Positions 7,947 through 13,523 of a stretch of 25,814 nt of DNA are shown here, piece by piece. The stretch is from positions 1 to 25,814 of IMG/VR virus record IMGVR_UViG_3300009433_000046, one strand, 5' to 3'. Under the pieces are notes generated by a model. The model saw only the letters and a list, made by a program, of their open reading frames with translations, did no database searches and had not been told where the DNA came from. A program made the position numbers and the translations under genes. Source of the DNA: a virus. The first letter of the stretch is position 1. Each line of letters starts with the position of its first letter.

Positions 7947-8352
7947 TATTGTTCTCCTTTTTAATTAATTGTTGATGTAATACATAATACTCATCTGATG
8001 TCCAAAGTGACAACCCCAAACTTAAGCGCATGGCTATTCTTTTTATACCATCGCTGACTGAACTTTTGGCGTTCTGACCTGAGTGCTTACTAGGTCTTTC
8101 CACCTCGCCAATCTCTTGAATCGTGACTTGCTTGCCATCTATGGTAAAAGTGCATTCAAGGATGCAACCCTCAACAATGCCCTCTGGACTTCTGATAAGT
8201 TCTACTATTCGCATGTCAAACGGACCTAAATGCAACAACAAAAATTGTGTTATATCTCCGTGGCTGACATACCTGTCACCCCTACCTGTCGGCTTTACTT
8301 TAACGAAAGTTTCGGGTATTGGTTTTGATAATTTAATTAATTGTTCACTCAA
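7936..8352 (-). CDS. Rad52-like single-strand annealing protein
   Basis: About 138 residues. The start is placed at TTG 8352 (MSEQLIKLSKPIPETF), seven bases after GGAG; a GTG at 8367 is the longer option. The hallmark is the segment KSSVSDGIKRIAMRLSLGL followed by LW, matching the conserved N-x-K-x-A-x-SDA-x-KR-x-A helix and GLG turn of the Rad52/Sak annealing family. An N-terminal YVSHGDITQFL and a central beta region (ILECTFTIDGKQV) fit the same fold. These proteins form rings that anneal complementary strands. A Cas4-like exonuclease is encoded just upstream, so the two form a phage recombination pair. Confidence 0.7.
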   Translation of the reverse strand: MSEQLIKLSKPIPETFVKVKPTGRGDRYVSHGDITQFLLLHLGPFDMRIVELIRSPEGIVEGCILECTFTIDGKQVTIQEIGEVERPSKHSGQNAKSSVSDGIKRIAMRLSLGLSLWTSDEYYVLHQQLIKKENNNVG

Positions 8353-9202
8353 TTTCTTGCTCCTCACCTGCTAATAAATTTGCGTGATACCGTGCAACAT
8401 CAAGCGTTACCTCATCACCGCTAAGGACCGAACACAAATCGTTGTGCCTGCAATACCTACATTGCCATGCACCGCCCTTAGACGGTACACCATACGGGCT
8501 AGGTTTCTCTTGATGTATAAGCTCTCCGTCATCGTTAGGTATAAACGCTACGGGTAAAGCTCCCTGAGCAATGTCCTCCTGTACACTCTTGAACCAACCT
8601 AACTCTAACTCTGCTATCTGGCGTGGTGTCATACCCCACTCTGAGATTTCTTCGTCCATGTGTATGACCCATTCTAAAGTTTCGCCTACTTTTATTTTGT
8701 CACGCCAACTATCTTGTTTCGCAACGTACACAATCCATAACTCATCTACTTCGCAAGCCATTGCATACAAAGCGGATTGTGCAACGTGAGCCATTTTAGG
8801 CAGACCATCTCTAGCCAATCTGAACCCAAAACTAGAGACTGTTTTCAGTTCTAAAAGTCTTTGTGTTTCATCGTCAACCCACACCAAACCGTCACAAGAC
8901 CCTGACAAAGAAACGTTAGTTAACGGAGTTAGATCTAACGCTAGTTCATACTGACCGCTGTACGCCTTCTGGCACGCTTTTTGTATGCCCTCATGGATTG
9001 CGTTACCTATCTCAAACGCTATGAGCGTTGATTTGTCTATAGGGTTTGTCTCTTGATATTTCAAGGCTTCAAACGCTCGTTGCCTCAAGCACGACCCTAC
9101 GCTACTTATTCTGAGAAGCGTATCCTTGGCTGTGGGCTTAGGTTGCCTACTGTCCTCCAAATGCTTTCCGTAAACTTCTGATATTTCTTGTGTGTAATTC
9201 AC
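8345..9202 (-). CDS. Cas4/RecB-like exonuclease with Fe-S cysteines
   Basis: A 285-residue PD-(D/E)XK nuclease. GTG at 9202 has GAGGAGG seven bases upstream. The motifs are in the Cas4/AddB order: C38 (SVGSCLRQR), G-N-A-I-H70, D104 in SGSCDGLV, E118-L-K120, a Q-containing helix (HVAQSALYAM), and a C-terminal cluster C248-x2-C251-x5-C257. C38 with the last three Cys would bind a 4Fe-4S cluster. The family resects DNA ends to expose single strands. With Rad52-like and SSB genes directly downstream and overlapping, a resection and annealing pathway for phage recombination or replication is the clear reading. There is no CRISPR gene nearby. Confidence 0.8.
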   Translation of the reverse strand: MNYTQEISEVYGKHLEDSRQPKPTAKDTLLRISSVGSCLRQRAFEALKYQETNPIDKSTLIAFEIGNAIHEGIQKACQKAYSGQYELALDLTPLTNVSLSGSCDGLVWVDDETQRLLELKTVSSFGFRLARDGLPKMAHVAQSALYAMACEVDELWIVYVAKQDSWRDKIKVGETLEWVIHMDEEISEWGMTPRQIAELELGWFKSVQEDIAQGALPVAFIPNDDGELIHQEKPSPYGVPSKGGAWQCRYCRHNDLCSVLSGDEVTLDVARYHANLLAGEEQEIE

Positions 9203-9750
9203 AGTAAACCCTCCTCAAGATATTGTCTGTGTTCTTTTTCGTGATGTAGCTGGTTGTATCCTTGACACAATTCCACATCGGATTCTTCATCTTCTAATAA
9301 ACGGTAATACGCTTGTTTAGGTCTGTCGCTTATCTTCATCATCTTGGACTCAACGGGATACCCGTTTTCTCGTAGTTCTCTAGCCCTCCTAGCGCCATCT
9401 CCGCCACCTACGACAAGTGATAACTCATCCCTGCTAACCCAACCTTCCCATATTGGGTTGTCGTCGTTTGCTTGCCGTCTATGTGATTTAGTTAATGCAA
9501 TATGTAACGCCCATTGCAAATGATCTAAAACTTTGTTAGCTAGCCTAGAGGTATCGCCCATTTCCCTAGCGCACTGATGCGCTATTTCGCTGTGGTTGTT
9601 ACCTGCTAACGCTTTGGTGTTTTTTAACTCTGGTAGCTCGTTGTGTATTATGTCTACCATTATTTGTTGTGATGCAACGATACTGTTAGCCATTGCATAT
9701 ATCCCTTTCAAATGTGGGTCATCTGTTTCAAATGGTTTTATTTCACTCAT
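9199..9750 (-). CDS. Winged-helix DNA-binding protein
   Basis: A 183-residue protein. The N-terminal 85 residues are helical, with NSIVASQQIMVDIIHNELP and a helix around HQCAREMGDTSRLANKVLDHL. The C-terminal part from WEGWVSRDELSLVVGGGDGARRARELRENGYPVE onward (given here as the region of residues about 101-153) has the helix-turn-helix and wing pattern of small phage regulators, where a Gly-rich turn precedes the recognition helix and NGYPVE starts the wing. The stop overlaps the nuclease start (GTGA). Likely a DNA-binding regulator or replication accessory protein. Confidence 0.55.
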   Translation of the reverse strand: MSEIKPFETDDPHLKGIYAMANSIVASQQIMVDIIHNELPELKNTKALAGNNHSEIAHQCAREMGDTSRLANKVLDHLQWALHIALTKSHRRQANDDNPIWEGWVSRDELSLVVGGGDGARRARELRENGYPVESKMMKISDRPKQAYYRLLEDEESDVELCQGYNQLHHEKEHRQYLEEGLL

Positions 9751-9971
9751 TACAATCCCCTTGTATCTGTGTTGATGTCATTTAATTTAGTGGTAACTAC
9801 TATGTTTCTCGCTGTTAAATCAACCCCAAACCTATGTGAACAATCAATCGCTTCTAAGGCATCGCTGATTATCGTGCCTACTTGTGGCGATTTGCCATCT
9901 TCACGGTGCATGTACTCATGGTCTATGTAGTCTTGATCTAATCTGAGAGTAACTTCAAATTGTATATCCAT
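9750..9971 (-). CDS. Hypothetical small acidic protein
   Basis: A 73-residue protein joined at both ends by one-base stop/start overlaps (TAATG). It begins MDIQFEVTLRLDQDYIDHEY, which could be a beta strand and helix, and contains a single Cys. No known motif. It appears second in the leaderless-promoter operon that leads into the recombination genes. Confidence 0.6.
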   Translation of the reverse strand: MDIQFEVTLRLDQDYIDHEYMHREDGKSPQVGTIISDALEAIDCSHRFGVDLTARNIVVTTKLNDINTDTRGL

Positions 9972-10123
9972 TATTTTTTCCTTTGTTGACTGCGTATCTT
10001 CTGATACTTTTTAAGAGTCCGTAAATCCCTACGGTAGTTCTTGTTATACCAAGTGTAGCATCTGTGTGTGACAAAACCAAACGCAAATGCTATCGCTGTG
10101 GTAACTACTGGGATTAAACTCAT
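9971..10123 (-). CDS. Tiny membrane protein, first gene of the recombination operon
   Basis: A 50-residue protein, MSLIPVVTTAIAFAFGFVTH at the start, giving one membrane span (about residues 3-18), then a strongly basic helix (YRRDLRTLKKYQKIRSQQRKK). Its stop shares one base with the next ATG (TAATG). There is no ribosome site, but a good promoter places the transcript start at or next to the ATG, so it is probably leaderless. The small size, clean overlap and promoter make it a real gene. Function unknown; it could tether DNA or protein to the membrane. Confidence 0.65.
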   Translation of the reverse strand: MSLIPVVTTAIAFAFGFVTHRCYTWYNKNYRRDLRTLKKYQKIRSQQRKK

Positions 10124-10158
10124 GTGATAATGTTATACCCGCCGTATCACAATGTCAA
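10124..10158 (-). promoter_or_regulatory. Promoter of the minus-strand recombination operon (leaderless)
   Basis: On the minus strand TTGACA (10158-10153) is followed by 17 bases, then TAACAT (10135-10130), then six bases and ATG at 10123. The spacing is ideal for a -35/-10 pair and for a transcript starting on the start codon. TATAAC two bases earlier is an alternative -10 at a poorer spacing. It would drive genes from 10123 down to 5496. Confidence 0.65.
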
Positions 10159-10164
10159 GTCAAT

Positions 10165-10386
10165 TCAATAAATTTTATTTATCATACGAAACCGTTGACG
10201 CTCTTTCGGAGTAAGCCCACCCCGAATACCCCATATCTGATCTATCGGTTCCTCAACGAAACTAGCCTGCAAGCACTCATGGACAACATCGCAATTCTGG
10301 CATACGTTCCTTGCCCTGTTAACACTGTCGCCATAAAACAAATCATGACCAACCCCACGACAATTTGCCCTTTCTAACCACGACAT
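10165..10386 (-). CDS. whiB: WhiB-family iron-sulfur regulator
   Basis: A 73-residue protein from ATG 10386 (GTG at 10401 would add five residues). The four Cys of WhiB proteins are present: one near the start (RANCRGVG) and a C-x2-C-x5-C group (VCQNCDVVHEC), followed by the G[VI]WGG-type turn (IWGIRGG) and a basic helix (LTPKERQRFR). WhiB proteins occur in Actinobacteria and their phages, hold a 4Fe-4S cluster and bind the principal sigma factor to change transcription. Here it probably redirects host or phage transcription. No ribosome site is seen; TATTGT lies six bases before ATG, so the mRNA may be leaderless. Confidence 0.88.
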   Translation of the reverse strand: MSWLERANCRGVGHDLFYGDSVNRARNVCQNCDVVHECLQASFVEEPIDQIWGIRGGLTPKERQRFRMINKIY

Positions 10387-10398
10387 AAGAAAACAATA
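10387..10398 (-). promoter_or_regulatory. Candidate leaderless -10 for whiB
   Basis: On the minus strand TATTGT is followed by six bases and the ATG at 10386, the same TANNNT-N6-ATG spacing as at 3360 and 10123. No clear -35. Further upstream, at 10448-10470, the minus strand reads GTCAACAAATTC then GGAGGAGG, like the leaders of the cassette genes, but no usable start codon follows it. Confidence 0.35.
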
Positions 10399-10471
10399 CA
10401 CTAGATTTGCTTTTGTCCTATGGACCCTGTACTCTTAATGGTGAGGTTTCCTCCTCCGAATTTGTTGACAC

Positions 10472-10508
10472 AAGCCCCCCCGTTTCCTATCGGGGGGGTC
10501 TTTCGTTT
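10472..10508 (+). terminator. G/C hairpin terminator
   Basis: CCCCCCCG (10475-10482), an eight-base loop and CGGGGGGG (10491-10498) form a perfect eight-pair stem, followed on the plus strand by TCTTTCGTTTT. The T-rich side is on the plus strand, so it would stop rightward transcripts. Confidence 0.65.
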
Positions 10509-10550
10509 TGCCTACAGGTAAAGTTAAGTCGCCTATAGGTATCGTTGACA

Positions 10551-10643
10551 CGGATTATACGGCGTTCATAGTGAATAAAATTGCGCCGTAGGCGCATCCG
10601 CTAATTAGCCCCTCCGGCGCTTGAGGAGCCAGAAGATAGTGAA
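10551..10643 (+). repeat. Structured intergenic module, copy 1
   Basis: It starts with CGGATT-N5-GCGTTCATAGTGAA (10551-10575) and ends with GATAGTGAA (10635-10643). Inside are hairpin TGCGCC-GTA-GGCGCA (10582-10596, shared with copy 2) and hairpin CTCC (10612-10615) / GGAG (10625-10628) around a nine-base GGCGCTTGA loop, shared with copies 3 and 4. TTGACA at 10545 could be a plus-strand -35 with CATAGT as a -10 at 16 bases. It is followed at once by a strong terminator. Candidate noncoding RNA, operator array or cassette boundary. Confidence 0.7.
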
Positions 10644-10667
10644 AGCCCCGCCGGTTGGCGGGGCTTT
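10642..10667. terminator. Symmetric terminator hairpin
   Basis: AAAGCCCCGCC (10642-10652), a GGTT loop and GGCGGGGCTTT (10657-10667) form a perfect 11-pair stem with A and T ends, so it could act in both directions: for the leftward gene ending at 10726 and for the rightward module. Confidence 0.8.
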
Positions 10668-10725
10668 CGTTAGGTGAATTTGATTGATATATATATTAGG
10701 AATACACTAAATAATATGTAGGCCA

Positions 10726-11103
10726 CTAATTTATTACTTCGATAGTAGCGTCTCTTAATACGTTTTTAATTTCATCCCTAAGAGCTTCATCAATGTATTC
10801 GTTAATTTTATTGCTAACAATTTCTTTGCAATCGCTTTCGCTTACAAATTCATCTGCTGGTTGATAATTGTTGTAATCTAGAAAATTGTTTATAGCATCA
10901 TCGAAATGATTATTTAACAAAAAGTAGTTTTCTAACTCATTCATTATTTCGCTACTGATATCTAGATCATTTAACTCTTTCTCTATTGCCCTATCAATTT
11001 CTTTATTAAGGCCCTCAAGAAAGGCAGTTTCTATATCGCTTATATTTGGTTTTGGTAAATATGGTGCTAACAAATCTGCTAGCGCTTTTAATAATTGTTC
11101 CAT
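10726..11103 (-). CDS. Acidic helical hypothetical protein
   Basis: A 125-residue acidic protein made mostly of helices, with no Trp and a single Cys. It opens MEQLLKALADLLAPYLPKP, then repeats of charged helix (IETAFLEGLNKEIDRAIEKE). ATG at 11103 has AGAGG five bases upstream and lies inside the inverted repeat GTTCCA-T-TGGAAC. The leader is a copy of that at 11426-11450. No known family recognised. Acidic composition would allow DNA mimicry or protein sequestering, which is only a possibility. Confidence 0.65.
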   Translation of the reverse strand: MEQLLKALADLLAPYLPKPNISDIETAFLEGLNKEIDRAIEKELNDLDISSEIMNELENYFLLNNHFDDAINNFLDYNNYQPADEFVSESDCKEIVSNKINEYIDEALRDEIKNVLRDATIEVIN

Positions 11104-11119
11104 TGGAACCTCTTTCTTT
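11095..11119 (-). repeat. Duplicated translation-start leader, copy A
   Basis: These 25 bases are identical to 11426-11450. The block holds the Shine-Dalgarno AGAGG, the start codon and a perfect inverted repeat GTTCCA-T-TGGAAC (11097-11109) centred on the ATG. In mRNA the start codon would sit in a small hairpin or, in DNA, in a protein-binding palindrome. Confidence 0.8.
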
Positions 11120-11128
11120 TTTTGATTA

Positions 11129-11434
11129 CTAGATTTGGTTACGAACTGCGTTTGCTACGTTCGCTGATAGAACTAAGGCATCTTGCAGACTTAGTTCCAC
11201 TTCGCCAATAACTGCTCCTTTTATTTGTACCTTTATGGCAACGACTGGATTTCCTTCTGCATCTTTCCACGCATTAACTCTTCTTGTGCTGATACCAAGT
11301 GGGCTGGCTGGATTGTCCATGCCATTGAATCGGTGATCCTCTATTGCATCTCGTAAAGTTCTTGCGAACTCTTTATTAATTGTTATTTCTTGTGTTGTCA
11401 TGGAATTTCCTTTCGTTGTTAGTATTTGTTCCAT
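11129..11434 (-). CDS. Hypothetical protein with a PilZ-like-sized beta domain
   Basis: A 101-residue protein (90 if the second start is used). ATG 11434 has AGAGG five bases upstream; ATG 11401 (MTTQEITINKEF) has AAAGGA six bases upstream, the same style as the ArdC-like gene, so either may be used. It contains an N-terminal helix (FARTLRDAIEDHR) and then strands (NPVVAIKVQIKGAVIGEVELSL) and a last helix (DALVLSANVANAVRNQ). I do not recognise the family; PilZ is only a size comparison and not a call. A clear promoter lies at 11467-11495. Confidence 0.6.
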   Translation of the reverse strand: MEQILTTKGNSMTTQEITINKEFARTLRDAIEDHRFNGMDNPASPLGISTRRVNAWKDAEGNPVVAIKVQIKGAVIGEVELSLQDALVLSANVANAVRNQI

Positions 11435-11450
11435 TGGAACCTCTTTCTTT
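11426..11450 (-). repeat. Duplicated translation-start leader, copy B
   Basis: Identical to 11095-11119, including the inverted repeat around the ATG (11428-11440). This copy lies directly behind a promoter; copy A lies between two genes, so a local duplication is the simple explanation. Confidence 0.8.
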
Positions 11451-11455
11451 ATTTG

Positions 11456-11495
11456 TTGACAGTTCTAACTTAACACATTTGTATAACAATGTCAA
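11456..11495 (-). promoter_or_regulatory. Cassette promoter with flanking inverted repeat
   Basis: On the minus strand TTGACA (11495-11490), 17 bases, TAAGTT (11472-11467). The spacer contains TTGTTATACA and TGTGTTA as in the promoters at 12000 and 13200. TGTCAA, the exact complement of the -35, recurs at 11461-11456 just after the expected transcript start. Confidence 0.6.
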
Positions 11496-11496
11496 G

Positions 11497-11880
11497 TTAT
11501 ATTTGAGATATTCCTTCCCAATACTCTTTTCTTACACTCTTGAATTTCTTCGACTTAATAAAATCTTTTATTTCTGATCGCAAATAAATACTCAATCTGC
11601 CCCTCTTAATAACTGGCTCTGGAAAGTCATCGTATCTTCTAATCCAATTCGCAATTCTTTGTTGACTAACCATGTGATAATTAGCGATGTCAGTTTGGGT
11701 CCATAGCTGATCTTTGTGTTGTTCTAAGAAATTGCGTATGTCGTTCATAACTCTACGTTTTCTTCTTCTAACCACATTTTCATTGTAAATAGAAACAGGT
11801 AGGTAAAGAAGATCAGTTGTATTGCGCTTACTGGGTGCAATCCGTTTAACATTGTTACTCGCTTTCGCAGTCGTGGCCAT
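11497..11880 (-). CDS. Helix-turn-helix DNA-binding protein
   Basis: About 127 residues. ATG 11880 (MATTAKASNNVKRIAP) is preferred over ATG 11901; neither has a ribosome site, so translation is likely coupled to the zinc-finger gene that overlaps its start. The N-terminal 45 residues are basic (VVRRRKRR). The C-terminal half carries a helix-turn-helix of excisionase/MerR type: WTQTDIANYHMVSQQRIANW with an RRYDDFPEPV wing. Probably a regulator of the cassette genes or an excisionase-like factor. Confidence 0.6.
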   Translation of the reverse strand: MATTAKASNNVKRIAPSKRNTTDLLYLPVSIYNENVVRRRKRRVMNDIRNFLEQHKDQLWTQTDIANYHMVSQQRIANWIRRYDDFPEPVIKRGRLSIYLRSEIKDFIKSKKFKSVRKEYWEGISQI

Positions 11881-11968
11881 AATGAAATTCATTGGCATCA
11901 TCTTCGTCTGTTAAATCAAATACCCTGTTGCATTCTGGGCATTTGGTTTGGGTTACAATCATTATCAT
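11855..11968 (-). CDS. Tiny zinc-finger-like protein
   Basis: A 37-residue protein. ATG 11968 has AGGAG five bases upstream, in a leader like that of the ArdC-like gene, and a promoter lies at 11999-12027. It has C-PE-C near the start (TKCPECNRVFDL), an acidic stretch (TDEDDAN), then H-x2-H-x-C (FHYGHDC), enough ligands for one zinc. Its end overlaps the next gene by about 26-47 bases, depending on the start of that gene. Function unknown, but the expression signals are good. Confidence 0.6.
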   Translation of the reverse strand: MIMIVTQTKCPECNRVFDLTDEDDANEFHYGHDCESE

Positions 11969-11986
11969 TTTGTCTCCTGTGTTTTG

Positions 11987-12032
11987 TTGACTAAGCTAAT
12001 GGTAACGCCTCTGTATAACAGAATCAAGTCAA
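11987..12032 (-). promoter_or_regulatory. Cassette promoter with flanking inverted repeat
   Basis: On the minus strand TTGATT (12027-12022), 17 bases, TACCAT (12004-11999). TTGACT at 12032-12027 and its exact complement AGTCAA at 11992-11987 bracket the promoter. The spacer holds CTGTTATACA as in the ArdC promoter. Confidence 0.6.
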
Positions 12033-12062
12033 TTCGCAAATCGTAACATAAATGTCATAAAT

Positions 12063-12199
12063 CGGATTGCAGTGCGTTCATAGTGAATGGCTGTAGTTGC
12101 CATTCACAAAATACTTTATTGCGCCGTAGGCGCACCCGCACAAAAACACGGCGGGCGGTGCGTTTCCGCACGCCGGAAAATTTTTTTTAGGATAGTGAA
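12063..12199 (+). repeat. Structured intergenic module, copy 2
   Basis: It starts with CGGATT-N5-GCGTTCATAGTGAA (12063-12087) and ends with GATAGTGAA (12191-12199). Hairpins: GTGAATGGC (12083-12091) / GCCATTCAC (12099-12107), which uses the box itself as one arm; TGCGCC-GTA-GGCGCA (12120-12134); GTGCG-TTTC-CGCAC (12158-12171) followed by an A4T8 run. Looks like a plus-strand RNA of about 105 bases ending at the T run. GTAACATAAATGT upstream (12043-12056) is similar to the sequence before copy 4. Confidence 0.75.
12158..12188 (+). terminator. Plus-strand intrinsic terminator in module 2
   Basis: GTGCG/CGCAC stem with a four-base loop, then GCCGGAAAA and eight T residues (12181-12188). It is oriented to stop a rightward transcript although all coding genes here run leftward, which argues for a noncoding rightward RNA. 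Confidence 0.55.
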
Positions 12200-12227
12200 A
12201 AGCCCCGCCATATTTGACGGGGCTTTT
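12198..12227. terminator. Symmetric terminator hairpin
   Basis: AAAAGCCCCG (12198-12207), a ten-base loop and CGGGGCTTTT (12218-12227). It sits 21 bases past the stop of the leftward ArdC-like gene and has A/T ends for action in either direction. Confidence 0.8.
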
Positions 12228-12248
12228 CTCAGGGAATGTATATTTATT

Positions 12249-13160
12249 CTAAGCTACTAATTGTGCATTTGAAACCTTTTCCTCTGCATTTTCTATAATC
12301 CATTGTGACGCTTTCCATGCTTTGGTGGATGCTTTCTGGATAAACTTAGGATCATTGTCTAATGCTTTTAACCATGATTGAATGTAGCTGATGTGGTCTT
12401 GTCGTGGTTTTGATTCTACTCCACGTTGGATCGCTAGAAATGTTGCCCCTAGTTCGGCACATAACTCTTCCTGAGCATAGCCTTTCATATCATCACCAGT
12501 TTCTCTGTTCAGTCTGCTCTCGTGCATTGTGGCATGACAGAACTCGTGTGCCACGGTTCCAAACCATTCTTGCTCTCCATTAAACTGAGTATCCAATGGA
12601 GTCACGATAAGATCATTTGATGGACTGTAGTAAGCCTGTGTTGATGGTTTTTCTATCCATTCAATGTTTGTACTCTGGAACCATTCACGATGGGCTTGAA
12701 CATCAATATCTGGTGAGGCTACTGGTTGCTCGAATACTGGTGCGTCGTCTACTTGGTTAGCGTGGAATACTGAGTACACTCTTGCCACAAATCGCTTTTC
12801 GTAATCTTCGATAGGTGATGGAACTTTGTTGCCAGATACCCATTTTCCGGTTGTCTTGTGAACATAGGAATTTGAATAATAAACTACTGGTATCCCACTT
12901 TCACCTTTACGGACTTGCGCTCCTAGCTTTTCCCATCCTTTATAGGTGGAGAATCTTGAGTCACCGTCTTGCATGTGCATCATTAACCAAAAGCTATTGA
13001 TCCCGCTATAAACTGTTTTGCTTGATGGGTTATGTGGCAGACTGCTTACACCTTGCCAAGGCTTAGTCCAATTCTCTGGATCATTTTTCATAGCTTCAAC
13101 AAATACGGCTGTAATCTTTTCGATTAGAGCACTTCCGCTTAGTTTCTCTCTTGTTGTCAT
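12249..13160 (-). CDS. ArdC-like antirestriction protein (ssDNA-binding + metallopeptidase)
   Basis: A 303-residue protein. The frame is open to 13220, but ATG 13160 (MTTREKLSGS) is chosen: AAAGGA lies seven bases before it and the earlier codons fall in the promoter. Residues 10-130 match the ArdC N-terminal single-strand-binding domain (WTKPWQG, NPSSKTVYSGINSFWL, GAQVRKGESGIPVVYY). Residues 155-280 form a zincin-like peptidase: HEFCH at 205-209 is the HExxH zinc site and E232 or E236 in YAQEELCAELGA supplies the third ligand. ArdC proteins of plasmids and phages protect entering DNA from restriction. It has its own promoter and terminator, like a moron gene. Confidence 0.8.
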   Translation of the reverse strand: MTTREKLSGSALIEKITAVFVEAMKNDPENWTKPWQGVSSLPHNPSSKTVYSGINSFWLMMHMQDGDSRFSTYKGWEKLGAQVRKGESGIPVVYYSNSYVHKTTGKWVSGNKVPSPIEDYEKRFVARVYSVFHANQVDDAPVFEQPVASPDIDVQAHREWFQSTNIEWIEKPSTQAYYSPSNDLIVTPLDTQFNGEQEWFGTVAHEFCHATMHESRLNRETGDDMKGYAQEELCAELGATFLAIQRGVESKPRQDHISYIQSWLKALDNDPKFIQKASTKAWKASQWIIENAEEKVSNAQLVA

Positions 13161-13178
13161 GTTGTTTCCTTTGTTTTG

Positions 13179-13220
13179 TTGACTGGTAGTATGGTAACAC
13201 ATTATGTATAACAGAGTCAA
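13179..13220 (-). promoter_or_regulatory. Promoter of the ArdC-like gene
   Basis: On the minus strand TTGACT (13220-13215), 18 bases, TACCAT (13196-13191), with CTGTTATACA and GTGTTACCAT nearly as in the 12000 promoter. AGTCAA, the complement of the -35, follows at 13184-13179. The leader then reads AACAAAACAAAGGA before the ATG. Confidence 0.65.
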
Positions 13221-13247
13221 GTTATTTCTAAAATAATTTCAGGTAAT

Positions 13248-13277
13248 GCTAGAGCTACAGCTAGAGCTAGAGCTAGA
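13248..13277. repeat. GCTAGA hexamer repeat
   Basis: Five tandem copies of GCTAGA (the second is GCTACA). It is followed by a 14-base palindrome CGAACA-TG-TGTTCG (13279-13292) that runs into module 3. Slippage-type repeat or binding site; no coding role seen. Confidence 0.8.
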
Positions 13278-13290
13278 GCGAACATGTGTT

Positions 13291-13458
13291 CGGATTAGAT
13301 GGCGTTCATAGTGAACAGCTCTGCTGGGCACTCCAGCCCTGCGGCGCTTGAGCAGCCGGATCCAACATGGAATGTTGGCCGCCGTAAATCGGCGGGACCC
13401 GTTAAACTGGCGTGCGGTGCGGTTTACCGCACGCCAAAATTTTTTTGGAGATAGTGAA
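13291..13458 (+). repeat. Structured intergenic module, copy 3
   Basis: It starts with CGGATT-N5-GCGTTCATAGTGAA (13291-13315) and ends with GATAGTGAA (13450-13458). Successive hairpins: CAGC/GCTG just after the box; CTGC (13339-13342) / GCAG (13352-13355) around GGCGCTTGA; CCAACAT-GGA-ATGTTGG (13362-13378); CCGCCG-TAAAT-CGGCGG (13379-13395); then the terminator stem at 13409-13435. The second hairpin differs from copies 1 and 4 by a paired C-G to G-C swap, which keeps the stem. Confidence 0.75.
13409..13446 (+). terminator. Plus-strand intrinsic terminator in module 3
   Basis: GGCGTGCGG (13409-13417), a nine-base loop and CCGCACGCC (13427-13435) form a perfect nine-pair stem, followed by AAAA and seven T residues. 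It is homologous to the end of module 2 and faces right. Confidence 0.7.
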
Positions 13459-13460
13459 CA

Positions 13461-13496
13461 CGAAAGGCCCGCCCCTAGGGTAGGGCGGGCCTTTCG
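13461..13496. terminator. Strong symmetric terminator hairpin
   Basis: CGAAAGGCCCGCCC (13461-13474) pairs perfectly over 14 bases with GGGCGGGCCTTTCG (13483-13496) around an eight-base loop. It lies 27 bases past the stop of the leftward gene at 13524. Confidence 0.8.
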
Positions 13497-13523
13497 GACT
13501 GGCCAGATTTTTGCCGTCTGGAT

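Noticed and set aside
8345-9202. Cas4-like protein as evidence for a CRISPR system
   Set aside because: No cas1, cas2 or array is present; the neighbours are recombination genes, so the nuclease belongs to phage recombination.
13248-13277. GCTAGA repeats as a CRISPR-like array
   Set aside because: The unit is only six bases, perfectly tandem and without spacers.
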